DNA of 64,000 nt from Burkholderia sp. Bp9142 (GTDB lineage: Bacteria > Pseudomonadota > Gammaproteobacteria > Burkholderiales > Burkholderiaceae), in NCBI RefSeq assembly GCF_003853415.1, contig NZ_QTPP01000024.1:53941-117940 (forward strand), read 5' to 3'. Each line of letters begins with the position of its first letter. Positions within the stretch are counted from its first letter, which is position 1. Below, piece after piece: positions 28,054-36,794 of this stretch. Below the pieces are notes generated by a model that was not told the origin of the DNA, searched no databases, and saw only the letters and a list, made by a program, of their open reading frames with translations. A program made the translations under genes and the position numbers.

Positions 28054-28490
28054 GGATCTCTTTCGTCGCAACGAGTCGGAAGGCGAGCGGAGGGCGGTGC
28101 GGTCGCCGGGACGTTGCGTTCCGCGAACACACGAAGCACGGCCGTCGGAACGACGAAGCCGGCGCATTGTACCGTGACCCGCGCGCGATAGCGCCCGGAC
28201 GGCGCCGCGCCGCGCATGGCCGCGCCGCCGTCGCGCGCCGCGCCGGTAATTTTAGCCCTACGAAAATTTTGGCTTGACCTCAATTCCGGCGTGCTCTAGA
28301 TTCTGTCGCGCGCATCAAACAAAGTTAAGTGAGACAAAAATTTTCCCCAGGGCCTGCCGCCGGAACGGCACCGCGGCCCGGCTGTCGGCTGGACCGCGCG
28401 TCGTCCGCGCACGGGCGGCGGGCCGTTTCAGGCGCGCGCCATGCCGCGTGACGCCGCCGGCCGCCGACAACAATCCATAGCGGGTTTCCG
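28054..28490. other. 437-bp divergent promoter region (XRE regulator / aminopeptidase P)
   Basis: Contains the promoter of the aminopeptidase P gene (listed separately) and two AAAATTTT-type motifs (28264-28270 and about 28337-28344) in otherwise GC-rich sequence. The first belongs to a larger AATTTT...AAAATT inverted pair near 28250-28270 that overlaps the promoter. No gene is seen. Confidence 0.5.
28274..28302 (+). promoter_or_regulatory. sigma-70-type promoter of the aminopeptidase P gene
   Basis: TTGACC (28274-28279) and TAGATT (28297-28302) are separated by the ideal 17 nt, giving a leader of about 180 nt. The adjacent AAAATTTT palindrome would let the divergent XRE regulator block the -35 box. 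Confidence 0.55.
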
Positions 28491-30338
28491 ATGATCGATC
28501 GACTGAAATACAGCTTCTCCGGCCTTCCCTCGTATGACGCATCCGTCGCCGACACGCAGGCGGGCCTGTCGCGCCTGCTCGACGCCGCGCGGCTCGACGC
28601 GGTCGTGGTCACGTCGCAGGACGAGTACATCACCGAATACCTGCCGCGCCGCAACAACCCGCGCTACGCGCTGTCGGGCTTCGACGGCTCGGCCGGCTGC
28701 GGGATCTTCCTGAGCGCGGCGACCGCGCAGGCGCTCGGCGTGCCGCCGTTCGTGCTGTTCGTCGACGGCCGCTATCACCTTCAGGCCGAACAGCAGTGCG
28801 ACCCGGCGCGCGTGCGGATCGAGAAGCTCGGGATGAACGTGACGATCTGGCAGGCGCTGGCCGACTGGCTGGTCGCGCACGCGAGCCGGCTCGCGCGGGT
28901 CGGCTATGACGCGTTGCGGATCAGTGTCGGGCAGCGGGACCGGCTGGTCGAGCAGACGCGGGCGGCGTCGCTCGACTGGACGCGCCTCGTCGAGCGCGAG
29001 ATCGATCGCGCGATCGCGCTGCCGGGCTGGGTGGTCGAGCGGCCGATCTTCGAGCTGCCGGATGCGATGACCGGCGCGAGCGTCGCGCAGAACCTCGATG
29101 CGCTGAACCGGCGGCTCGCCGCGCATACCGGCGCGGCGCCGGGCAAGACCGCGTTCTTCACGTGCGCGTCGGACGATCTCGCGTACCTGCTGAACAGCCG
29201 CGGCTATCACATCCCGAATGCGTCGTCGCACCTGGGTTACCTGTTCGCGATCGGCGAGCAGGTCGCGCTGTTCCTGCCGGAAGGTTGCGACCGGTGCCCG
29301 GTCGAGCTGGCGTCGTATCCGGCGCTGCACGTGATCCGGCGCGACTTCGCCGAACTCGAGCGCTTCCTCGCGCAGTTCGCGGTCGACCACGTGTGCTACG
29401 GCTTCGAATCGGTCAACTGCGCGCTCGTCGAGTCGGTGCGCCGGGTGTGGCCGCACGTGCGCCACGCCGATTTCAACCCGGTCGAGGCGATGCGGGCCGG
29501 CAAGACGCCGGCGGTGCTCGAGCGGTTCCGCGACGCGTTTGCGCGCAGCTCGGCGGCGATCGCCGAAACGATGCGCTGGGCGAAGGCCGGCGAGCCGGGG
29601 CGGCGTCATACCGAATACGACCTGGCCCGCACGATCAACGACGCGTACGACGCCCGCTCGGCGGTCGCGCTGACGTTCCCGTCGATCGCGGCGAACGGCG
29701 CGAACAGCGCGTTCGCGCACTATACGGCGGCGAGCGCCGACGTCGATCTGACGGAAGGCGAACTCGTGCTGCTGGACAGCGGCGCGTACTACGACGCCGG
29801 TTTCGCGACCGACTGCACGCGCGTCGTGCTGCGTCGCACGCAGCCGGAAACGGTCGCGCAGCCGTGGCAGCGCGAGATCTACACGGTCGCGCTGAAGGCC
29901 TGCATCAAGGGGCTCGTCACGCGCTTTCCGAAGACGGCGACGGGCGGCGACGTCGACGCGACGGTGCGGCAGGTGTGCCGCGATCACGGCTACGATTTCG
30001 GCCACGGCACCGGGCACGGCGTCGGGATCCACGTGCACGAGGGCGGCGTGCGGTTCGCGCCGGGCGCGAAGTACGGGCTGGTGCCGAATGCGGTGATTTC
30101 GGTCGAGCCGGGCATCTACGTGCCGGGCAAGGGCGGCGTGCGGATCGAGAACATCGTGATCGTGCGCGCGGACGACGAATCGGACACCGTCGCGTTCGAG
30201 AACATCGTCACGGTCGGCTACGACTGGGACCTGATCGATGTCGCGCTGCTGGACGACGACGAGCGCGCGTACCTGCGCGACTACGAACGGCTTTGCGTGG
30301 AGCGCGGCACGCAGGTCACGGCGTGTCCGCTGCTGTAA
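28491..30338 (+). CDS. M24-family Xaa-Pro aminopeptidase (aminopeptidase P type)
   Basis: A 615-residue cytoplasmic metallopeptidase that removes the N-terminal residue before proline. It has two creatinase-like N-terminal domains (residues 1-320) and a pita-bread catalytic domain at about 325-560. The metal ligands are recognisable: the Asp in LLDSGAYYDAG, the Asp in FATDCTR, the His in HGTGHGVGIH, the Glu in SVEPGIYVPG and the Glu in GVRIENIVIV. The length is that of the long three-domain enzymes, not E. coli PepP (441). It faces the flagellar genes convergently. Confidence 0.9.
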   Translation: MIDRLKYSFSGLPSYDASVADTQAGLSRLLDAARLDAVVVTSQDEYITEYLPRRNNPRYALSGFDGSAGCGIFLSAATAQALGVPPFVLFVDGRYHLQAEQQCDPARVRIEKLGMNVTIWQALADWLVAHASRLARVGYDALRISVGQRDRLVEQTRAASLDWTRLVEREIDRAIALPGWVVERPIFELPDAMTGASVAQNLDALNRRLAAHTGAAPGKTAFFTCASDDLAYLLNSRGYHIPNASSHLGYLFAIGEQVALFLPEGCDRCPVELASYPALHVIRRDFAELERFLAQFAVDHVCYGFESVNCALVESVRRVWPHVRHADFNPVEAMRAGKTPAVLERFRDAFARSSAAIAETMRWAKAGEPGRRHTEYDLARTINDAYDARSAVALTFPSIAANGANSAFAHYTAASADVDLTEGELVLLDSGAYYDAGFATDCTRVVLRRTQPETVAQPWQREIYTVALKACIKGLVTRFPKTATGGDVDATVRQVCRDHGYDFGHGTGHGVGIHVHEGGVRFAPGAKYGLVPNAVISVEPGIYVPGKGGVRIENIVIVRADDESDTVAFENIVTVGYDWDLIDVALLDDDERAYLRDYERLCVERGTQVTACPLL

Positions 30339-30376
30339 GACGGGGAAGGGGCGTGCGGCCGCAGCCGGGCCGCGCG

Positions 30377-30398
30377 GCCGGCGCGTCGGTGCGCCGGC
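30377..30398. terminator. hairpin between aminopeptidase P and flgN
   Basis: The stem GCCGGCGC/GCGCCGGC has a 6-nt loop and lies between two convergent genes. It lacks a T-run on either side, so its strength as a terminator is doubtful. Confidence 0.4.
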
Positions 30399-30427
30399 GT
30401 GATCAGTACATCAGCGCAATCAACGTA

Positions 30428-30868
30428 TCAGCGCATCAGCGCCGACACGCGCCCGTCGGGCCCGTAGACGCCGGACGGCGCGGGTGCCGAGCGCAGCACC
30501 GCGAGCGCGCGCTCGTTGTAGTCCATCCGGATCCGGATCAGCATTCCGTTGGTCGCATTGGCCTGGCGCGCGCGTTCGGCGGCCTGCAGCAGCAGTTGCC
30601 AGCGGCCGGCGAGGCGTGCATCGCGCTCGGCGGCCAGGTCCATCCCTTTCTTGCCGGCCGGAAAGCCGAGCGCGGACAGCTGCGTGTCGCGCGTGCGCTC
30701 GAGCTGCGCGAGCCGGTCGATCAGCACGCTTTTCTTCTCGACGATGCCGGGCAGCATCTCGAGCGGCTCCGGTGTCGTGAGCGCTTTTTCCTCGTAGGCG
30801 AGCAGGGACGCGAACGCTTCGACCGTCGCGTGTTCGTCGTTGACCGTGGCCAGCAGCTCTTCTCTCAT
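30428..30868 (-). CDS. flgN: flagellar export chaperone FlgN
   Basis: A 146-residue, mostly helical cytoplasmic chaperone that holds the hook-associated proteins FlgK and FlgL until export and delivers them to the FlhA gate. It has the FlgN-family pattern: an N-terminal coil with paired acidic residues (LLAYEEKALTTPEPLEMLPGI), then VEKKSVLIDRLAQLERTRDTQL. It is the second gene after flgM, 86 nt downstream, so FlgN is made together with the anti-sigma factor from the sigma-28 promoter at 31316-31342. Its clients FlgK and FlgL are encoded 11 kb away. Confidence 0.9.
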   Translation of the reverse strand: MREELLATVNDEHATVEAFASLLAYEEKALTTPEPLEMLPGIVEKKSVLIDRLAQLERTRDTQLSALGFPAGKKGMDLAAERDARLAGRWQLLLQAAERARQANATNGMLIRIRMDYNERALAVLRSAPAPSGVYGPDGRVSALMR

Positions 30869-30954
30869 CGCGTCATGCTCGTCGCGCCGGCACGCGTTCG
30901 GCGCATGCCGGCAAACCAGGGGACCGGTCAGGGCGTGACGGGCCCCGGGCCGGC

Positions 30955-31287
30955 TCAGTTGCCCTGCGAGCGCTGCTGTTGCAGCAGGTCGCGGGCGGTA
31001 TTCAATACGCCGTCGGCGATCTTGTTCACGTCGATCGTCAACGTGCCGTTGTTCAGCGCGTCCTTGATCGACTGGACGAGGGCGGTGTCGATGTCGGCGC
31101 TGCCGGAGGCCGACAGCGAACGCAGCTGGCCCGACAGACCCGACAGGTTCACGGTCGTGTCGCCGCCGGTCGATCCTGCGTCGGCCGCCTGCGCGGACGA
31201 CGACGAAGCCGCGCCGGATTGCGCGCGGGCCGCGCCGTTGCCGGTCGACGCGAGTGGGCTCGGGTTCGGAGTGGAATCGATCTTCAC
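30955..31287 (-). CDS. flgM: anti-sigma-28 factor FlgM
   Basis: A 110-residue exported inhibitor of FliA (sigma-28), secreted when the hook is complete so that late genes turn on. The N-terminal KIDSTPNPSP and the Ser/Ala-rich disordered half are typical, and the C-terminal sigma-binding part has VQSIKDALNNGTLTIDVNKIADGVLNTARDLL. I call a GTG start at 31287: it gives the standard MKIDST beginning, AGGA lies upstream at the right distance, and the next in-frame ATG (31503) is upstream of the flgM promoter itself. It is its own feedback target through that promoter. Confidence 0.92.
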   Translation of the reverse strand: MKIDSTPNPSPLASTGNGAARAQSGAASSSSAQAADAGSTGGDTTVNLSGLSGQLRSLSASGSADIDTALVQSIKDALNNGTLTIDVNKIADGVLNTARDLLQQQRSQGN

Positions 31288-31315
31288 GATGGGTTTCCTG
31301 GACGGTATGACCCAG

Positions 31316-31342
31316 ATAACGGCCGGGTCGGCCCGAACTTTA
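31316..31342 (-). promoter_or_regulatory. sigma-28 (FliA) promoter of flgMN
   Basis: Read on the minus strand: TAAA, 15 nt, GCCGTTAT, against the FliA consensus TAAA-N15-GCCGATAA. Transcription would start near 31309, about 20 nt before the flgM GTG. Confidence 0.85.
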
Positions 31343-31405
31343 GCATCGTGAGCCCGAAATTCTCCGAATAAACAATTCTTTGCAATCTGACGGCGGGATC
31401 CGTCC

Positions 31406-32695
31406 CTAGAGCGGAATTTCGACGGTCCCGGCGTCCTTGACGATCGCCGTGACGATCTGGCCCGCGGCCATCCTGACCCGCACCGACTGGCCCGGCGCCG
31501 CATTGGCGAGCACGCTGCCCTCCGCCGAGATCGTGAAACCGGGCCCGGCCGCGACGACCCGCACCGTCTGGCCGGCCGACACCGACGCGGCGCTCTTCAG
31601 CATGTCCTGGCGCAGCGGCAGCCCGGCCGAGATCCGGGCCAGCGCGGTCGCGCCGACCGCCTGCGCGGGATCGGTGATCACCGCGAGCGGCAGCACCGTC
31701 AGGTCGCCGTCGCGCGCGACGAGGTCGGCCGCGGTGAGCGGCTCGCCGGGCGTGATCTGCCGCGCGGCGACGTAATAGGTGGCCTGCACGGCGACCTTCG
31801 CCTGCAGGTAGACGGTCCATGGCCGTTCGCCCGCGCAGCGCACGCCGACCGTCGTGCGGCCCCACAGGCGCGCGCCGGTCGGCAGGAACGGCTCGAGCGT
31901 CGTGCACGCGGCGAGCCCGCGCGGAAACGCGGTCGCGACGGTCGCGGAAGTCTTGCCCGGCAGGCCCGCGACCTGCTGCTGCAGGAACGCGAGGGCCGTG
32001 CGCCGGATCGTGTCGGGGTCCTGCTGGCCGGGCGGCGTCGCCGGCTGGGGCGCGGCGGCCGCCTGGGGCGGGTTGGCTACCTGGGCCGGGTTGGCGGCAG
32101 CCGCCGGCGCGCGCGGGGCCGGTGCGGCCGGCGTGGTGCGGGCCGTCGCCATGCGCGCGGCGATGGCCGGTCGCGCGGCGTTCGATGCGGGGCCGGCCGT
32201 ACCGGCGACGACGGTCGCGACGGCACCCGGATCGGCGGCGCGCTGTGCGCCATAACCGGCGTTCGCGGCGTTCGTGCGCGCGGCGGCGTAGACGGGGCGC
32301 GGCGCGGGCGTTGGCACGGCGGCCGGCGCCGGGACGCTCGTCATGACCATCGAGCCGGCCGGCTGCGCCGCATAGCCCGCCGCGGCCGCGCCGGCCGCCA
32401 TGGTCACGCCGGCAGCACCGCTTGCACCGCCCGCCATGGTCACGCCGGCAGCACCGCTTGCACCGCCCGCCATGGCCACGCCGGCAGCACCGCTCGCACC
32501 GGCCGTCATGGCCATGCCCGCACCCGAAGCCGTTCCCGCATTCCCGCCGAACTGCCCGCCGCTCGCCGCGTTCGCATGCGCGAGCGCGGTTTCGGCCGTC
32601 TCGCCGCGTCCGGGAATCACGATCATCCCGTCGTCCGCGTGCGCAACCGGCGCCGCGAGCCACAGCGCCGCGGCGAGCGCGAACGCACGCGGCAT
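31406..32695 (-). CDS. flgA: flagellar P-ring assembly chaperone FlgA with long Ala-rich insert
   Basis: A 429-residue periplasmic chaperone for FlgI polymerisation into the P ring. The signal peptide is MPRAFALAAALWLAAPVAHA. The FlgA/SAF domain is the C-terminal half, with YYVAARQITPGEPLTAADL, the paired GLPLRQDML and the ending VTAIVKDAGTVEIPL. The oddity is a segment of about 200 residues between signal peptide and domain, made of Ala, Gly, Pro and Met and including three or four copies of a 12-residue repeat (36-bp units). E. coli FlgA is about 219 residues. An ATG at 32740 is in frame but would put 15 polar residues before the signal peptide. Divergent from flgB. Confidence 0.9.
   Translation of the reverse strand: MPRAFALAAALWLAAPVAHADDGMIVIPGRGETAETALAHANAASGGQFGGNAGTASGAGMAMTAGASGAAGVAMAGGASGAAGVTMAGGASGAAGVTMAAGAAAAGYAAQPAGSMVMTSVPAPAAVPTPAPRPVYAAARTNAANAGYGAQRAADPGAVATVVAGTAGPASNAARPAIAARMATARTTPAAPAPRAPAAAANPAQVANPPQAAAAPQPATPPGQQDPDTIRRTALAFLQQQVAGLPGKTSATVATAFPRGLAACTTLEPFLPTGARLWGRTTVGVRCAGERPWTVYLQAKVAVQATYYVAARQITPGEPLTAADLVARDGDLTVLPLAVITDPAQAVGATALARISAGLPLRQDMLKSAASVSAGQTVRVVAAGPGFTISAEGSVLANAAPGQSVRVRMAAGQIVTAIVKDAGTVEIPL
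32399..32515. repeat. 36-bp tandem repeat inside flgA
   Basis: CATGG(T/C)CACG recurs at 32399, 32435 and 32471, exactly 36 nt apart, with a diverged fourth copy at 32507. The first two full units are nearly identical. They encode a 12-residue Gly/Ala/Val/Met repeat, so gain or loss of a unit keeps the frame. Confidence 0.9.
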
Positions 32696-32945
32696 GCGCG
32701 TGCCGCGTCCGTCGTTTCCGCGAAATGCGCTGCCAGTCATCGCCGTGTCCTCGAAGCCGTTGATCCGATTTGCATTCTAGGGAGCCGGGCCGTCGCGCAA
32801 ACGATGAATAGAGGGGGCCTTTGCCGCGTTATTCGTCCGATTGCCGGTTGCGCCCGGCGCCTACCATCGCTGTCATGGAAAAAAGCCCCTTGGGTCGCCA
32901 TCCGGCCCGAGCGGCGTGCAGCGCTTCATACGGAGAGACGCACAC

Positions 32946-33434
32946 ATGCTGGACAAACTCGATGCCGAATTCGCGTTCGGCCGACAGGCGCTTGACGTGC
33001 GCGCCTATCGGCAGGAACTGCTGTCGTCGAACATCGCGAACGCCGACACGCCCGGCTACCAGGCCCGCGACACCGATTTCGCGTCGACCCTCGCGCGCTC
33101 GCTGAAGCAGACCAGCGGCGGTCTCGCGCCGAGCAACGCCGCGCAGCTGCCGATGGCGCAGCCGGCCGGCGTGACGAGCGGGATGACGATGGTGTCGACG
33201 GCGCCGGGCCACATGGCCGGCACCGCGAAGCTGATTCCGACCGGCGGCCCGGCCGACGACTACGGTCGTGCGCAGTACCGGATGCCGCTGCAGCCGTCGC
33301 TCGACGGCAACACGGTCGATCTCGATGTCGAGCGCGTGCAGTTCGCGAACAACGCGCTGCACTACGAAACCGGGATGACCGTGATGACCCAGCAGATCAA
33401 GGCGATGATCGCCGCGATCTCGACGAACTCGTAA
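32946..33434 (+). CDS. flgB: flagellar proximal rod protein FlgB
   Basis: A 162-residue rod subunit, first gene of the flgBCDEFGHIJ operon. It has the shared rod-hook N-terminus YRQELLSSNIANADTPGYQARD and the C-terminal coil VDLDVERVQFANNALHYETGMTVMTQQIKAM. FlgB, exported without a cleaved signal, is the most proximal rod component, joined to the MS ring through FliE. The start at 32946 gives MLDKLDAEFAF; 35 earlier open codons have no rod-like sequence. The 250-bp gap to flgA holds the divergent promoters; I could not pick out the class II elements. Confidence 0.93.
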   Translation: MLDKLDAEFAFGRQALDVRAYRQELLSSNIANADTPGYQARDTDFASTLARSLKQTSGGLAPSNAAQLPMAQPAGVTSGMTMVSTAPGHMAGTAKLIPTGGPADDYGRAQYRMPLQPSLDGNTVDLDVERVQFANNALHYETGMTVMTQQIKAMIAAISTNS

Positions 33435-33470
33435 GCGCGCGCCGCTTCCGCACCCGAACAAGGAGCCTCC

Positions 33471-33896
33471 ATGCCCTCGTTGATGAACATCTTCGGCGTC
33501 GCCGGTTCGGCGCTGTCCGCGCAATCGCAGCGCCTGAACGTCACCGCGTCGAACCTCGCGAACGCCGACAGCGCGACCGGCCCCGACGGCAAGCCGTACA
33601 AGGCCAAGCAGGTCGTGTTCGCGACCGACCCGCTCGGCGGCGCGCGCACGGCGTCCGGCCAGGGCGTGGGCGGCGTGCGCGTGACGAAAGTGATGGACGA
33701 TCCGTCGCCGATGAAGTCGACCTACGACCCGGCGAACCCGGCCGCCGACGCGAACGGCTACGTGCAGATGCCGAACGTCGATCCGGTGCAGGAGATGGTG
33801 AACATGATCTCGGCGTCGCGCTCGTACCAGGCCAACGTCGAGACGCTGAACACCGCGAAGACGCTGATGCTCAAGACGCTGACGATCGGCACGTAA
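33471..33896 (+). CDS. flgC: flagellar proximal rod protein FlgC
   Basis: A 141-residue rod subunit. The beginning MPSLMNIFGVAGSALSAQSQRLNVTASNLANADS carries the rod-protein N-terminal motif, and the C-terminus DPVQEMVNMISASRSYQANVETLNTAKTLMLKTL is the matching coil. Its size is close to that of E. coli FlgC (134). It lies 36 nt after flgB, with AAGGAG before the start. Confidence 0.95.
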   Translation: MPSLMNIFGVAGSALSAQSQRLNVTASNLANADSATGPDGKPYKAKQVVFATDPLGGARTASGQGVGGVRVTKVMDDPSPMKSTYDPANPAADANGYVQMPNVDPVQEMVNMISASRSYQANVETLNTAKTLMLKTLTIGT

Positions 33897-33963
33897 GCCG
33901 CGCGCCGAGCGTCCTTCCACACCGAGACCCCGACCCGACAGTTCCGACACAAGGCCACCCAGG

Positions 33964-34710
33964 ATGACTTCCTCCAGCACGACGATCGGCAGCAGCGGCA
34001 CCAACGTGTCGACCCTGCCGACCGACACGATGAACACCAACAGCGTGTCGACGACCGGCACGTCGGCGAGCGACCTGCAGGCGACGTTCCTGAAGCTGCT
34101 CGTCACGCAGCTGCAGAACCAGGATCCGACCAGCCCGGTCGACAGCTCGCAGATGACGTCGCAGCTCGCGCAGATCAACACGGTGAGCGGCATCGCGCAG
34201 CTGAACACGTCGCTGACGTCGCTGTCGACGCAGCTCGCGGCCGGCCAGCAGACGCAGGCCGCGCTGCTGATCGGCACGAACGTGCTCGCGCCGGGCAACA
34301 GCGTCGCGGTGAAGAGCGGCGCGGCGTCGCCGTTCGGCGTGTCGCTCACGAGCGACGTGTCGAACCTGACGATCACCGTGAAGAATAGCTCGGGCGTCGT
34401 CGTGAACACGATCAACGCGGGCCAGCAGTCGGCCGGCACGGTGCCGTTCAACTGGACGCCGACCGATGCGGCCGGCAACGCGCTGCCGGACGGCAAGTAC
34501 ACCGTGAGCGCGCAGTACACGGGCACCGACGGCAAGACGTATGCGCCGACCGTGCTAGCGGCCGCGCAGGTGCAGAGCGTGATCAAGCAGGCCGACGGCA
34601 CGGCGGGGCTCGTGCTGTCGAACGGCACGACGGTGGGGTTGACCCAGGTCGCGTCGATTTTCCCGAACACCGCGTCGTCGTCGTCCGGCGGCACGACCAC
34701 CACCAACTGA
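33964..34710 (+). CDS. flgD: flagellar hook capping (scaffold) protein FlgD
   Basis: A 248-residue cap that helps FlgE subunits assemble and leaves when the hook is complete. The export and cap region has FLKLLVTQLQNQDPTSPVDSSQMTSQLAQIN at about residues 38-70, the family signature. The C-terminal half has the FlgD Ig-like and Tudor-like domains (FNWTPTDAAGNALPDGKYTVSAQYTG). The Ser/Thr-rich first 35 residues look disordered. It is placed, as expected, right before flgE. Confidence 0.93.
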   Translation: MTSSSTTIGSSGTNVSTLPTDTMNTNSVSTTGTSASDLQATFLKLLVTQLQNQDPTSPVDSSQMTSQLAQINTVSGIAQLNTSLTSLSTQLAAGQQTQAALLIGTNVLAPGNSVAVKSGAASPFGVSLTSDVSNLTITVKNSSGVVVNTINAGQQSAGTVPFNWTPTDAAGNALPDGKYTVSAQYTGTDGKTYAPTVLAAAQVQSVIKQADGTAGLVLSNGTTVGLTQVASIFPNTASSSSGGTTTTN

Positions 34711-34738
34711 TCCAGCTTTCTCGAAAACGGAGACCGAA

Positions 34739-35980
34739 ATGGGTTATCAACAGGGTCTGAGCGGCCTCGCCGGCGCATCGAACGCGCTCGACGTGATCGG
34801 CAACAACATCGCGAACGCGAACACGGTCGGCTTCAAGTCGAGCACCGCGCAGTTCTCCGACATGTACGCGAACTCGGTCGCGACGTCGGTCAACACGCAG
34901 ATCGGGATCGGCACGACGCTCGCATCGGTGCAGCAGCAGTTCGGCCAGGGCACGATCAACACGACGAACGCGTCGCTCGACGTCGCGATCAACGGCAACG
35001 GCTTCTTCCAGATGTCGAACAACGGCGTGACGACGTACTCGCGCGACGGCACGTTCCAGCGCGACAAGAACGGCTTCATCGTCAACTCGGCGGGCGCGAA
35101 CCTGATGGGCTACGCCGCCGACAAGAGCGGCGTGATCAGCACCGCGCAGACCGTGCCGCTGCAGGCGCCGACGACCAACATTGCACCGACTGCGACGACC
35201 AAGATCTCGGCCCAGTTCAACCTGAACTCGCAGGACACGCCGCCGACCAAGACCCCGTTCGACCCGACCGACACCACGACGTACAACTACTCGACATCGA
35301 TCCAGGTGTACGACTCGCTCGGCGGCTCGCAGGCGGTCAACATGTACTTCGTGAAGTCGGCGGCCGGCACGTGGGAGGCCTACGCGGGCGTGCAGGGTGG
35401 CACCGCGACCGACCTCGGCACGGTCACGTTCAACTCGTCGGGCGCGATCCAGGGCACGACGACGGGCACGCCGGCCGCGCCGACCGCGTCGCTCGGCCAG
35501 TTCCAGTTCACGGTGCCGAACACCGACGGCTCGGCGACGCCGCAGCAACTCACGCTCGACCTGACCGGCACCACGCAGTACGGCGGCAAGGACGGCGTGA
35601 ACAACCTCGCGCAGGACGGCTATGCGAGCGGCACGCTGACGACCTTCTCGATCGGCGCCGACGGCAAGCTGACCGGCAACTACTCGAACGGCCAGACGGC
35701 GGTACTCGGCCAGATCGTGCTCGCGAACTTCAACAACCCGAATGGGCTCGTCAACCTCGGCGGCAACCAGTACGCCGAATCGTCCGCGTCGGGCGTGCCG
35801 CAGATCTCCTCGCCGGGCAGCACGAACCACGGTTCGCTGCAGGGCAGCGCGCTCGAGAACTCGAACGTCGACCTGACGTCGCAGCTCGTCAACCTGATCA
35901 CCGCGCAGCGCAACTACCAGGCGAACGCGCAGACGATCAAGACGCAGCAGACCGTCGACCAGACGCTCATCAACCTGTAA
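34739..35980 (+). CDS. flgE: flagellar hook protein FlgE
   Basis: A 413-residue subunit of the hook, the flexible joint. The N-terminus MGYQQGLSGLAGASNALDVIGNNIANANTVGFKSS and the C-terminus LTSQLVNLITAQRNYQANAQTIKTQQTVDQTLINL form the D0 coils. NGNGFFQMSNNG is the conserved D1 block. The length is close to that of E. coli and Salmonella FlgE (402-403). It is exported by the flagellar type III system before the specificity switch. Confidence 0.96.
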   Translation: MGYQQGLSGLAGASNALDVIGNNIANANTVGFKSSTAQFSDMYANSVATSVNTQIGIGTTLASVQQQFGQGTINTTNASLDVAINGNGFFQMSNNGVTTYSRDGTFQRDKNGFIVNSAGANLMGYAADKSGVISTAQTVPLQAPTTNIAPTATTKISAQFNLNSQDTPPTKTPFDPTDTTTYNYSTSIQVYDSLGGSQAVNMYFVKSAAGTWEAYAGVQGGTATDLGTVTFNSSGAIQGTTTGTPAAPTASLGQFQFTVPNTDGSATPQQLTLDLTGTTQYGGKDGVNNLAQDGYASGTLTTFSIGADGKLTGNYSNGQTAVLGQIVLANFNNPNGLVNLGGNQYAESSASGVPQISSPGSTNHGSLQGSALENSNVDLTSQLVNLITAQRNYQANAQTIKTQQTVDQTLINL

Positions 35981-36000
35981 AGCGCGGATAACCGGCAGCC

Positions 36001-36759
36001 ATGGACCGACTGATCTACACGGCGATGACGGGCGCGTCGCAGTCGCTCGACCAGCAGGCGATCGTCGCGAACAACCTCGCGAACGCGTCGACGACGGGTT
36101 TTCGCGCGCAACTCGCGACCTACCGCGCGGTGCCGATGAATTTCGGCGACGGCAGCACGATCGACCCGACGACGACGCGCACCTACGTGCTCGCGTCGAC
36201 GCCCGGCGCGGATTACGCACCGGGTCCGATCACGCGCACCGGCAACCCGCTCGACGTCGCGGTGCAGGGCGCCGGCTGGCTGTCGGTGCAAACCGCCGAC
36301 GGCAGCGAGGCGTACACGCGCGCCGGCAACCTGCACGTCGATGAAAACGGCCAGCTCGTCAACGCGAGCAACCTGCCGGTGATCGGCAACGGCGGCCCGA
36401 TCTCGGTGCCGCCGAACGCGGAGGTGACGATCGGCAAGGACGGCACGGTGTCCGCGCTGATGCCGGGCGACCCGCCGACCGCGGTCGCGATCGTCGACCA
36501 GATGAAGCTCGTGAACCCCGACCCGGCCACGCTCGCGCGCGGCAACGACGGGCTGTTTCGCACCGCTGACGGCAATCCGGCCGACGCCGACCCGAACGTG
36601 GTCGTCACGCCGAATTCGCTCGAAGGCAGCAACGTGAACCCGGTGACCGCGATGGTCGCGATGATCGACAACGCACGGGCGTTCCAGCTGCAGTCGAAGC
36701 TGATCCAGACGGCCGACCAGAACGAGCAGTCGGCGAACCAGCTGCTCAACTTCAGCTGA
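36001..36759 (+). CDS. flgF: flagellar rod protein FlgF
   Basis: A 252-residue rod subunit. The start MDRLIYTAMTGASQSLDQQAIVANNLANASTTGFRAQ and the end VNPVTAMVAMIDNARAFQLQSKLIQTADQNEQSANQLL are the D0 coils, with VQGAGWLSVQTADG in between. Its length matches E. coli FlgF (251). It starts 20 nt after flgE and is followed by flgG. Confidence 0.95.
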   Translation: MDRLIYTAMTGASQSLDQQAIVANNLANASTTGFRAQLATYRAVPMNFGDGSTIDPTTTRTYVLASTPGADYAPGPITRTGNPLDVAVQGAGWLSVQTADGSEAYTRAGNLHVDENGQLVNASNLPVIGNGGPISVPPNAEVTIGKDGTVSALMPGDPPTAVAIVDQMKLVNPDPATLARGNDGLFRTADGNPADADPNVVVTPNSLEGSNVNPVTAMVAMIDNARAFQLQSKLIQTADQNEQSANQLLNFS

Positions 36760-36794
36760 GCGGCACGGCCCTCGCTACCAGGAGAAGATTCAAC

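Noticed and set aside
32399..32515. Regular 36-bp repeats considered as a CRISPR array
   Set aside because: The units are directly joined without unique spacers and lie in frame within flgA.
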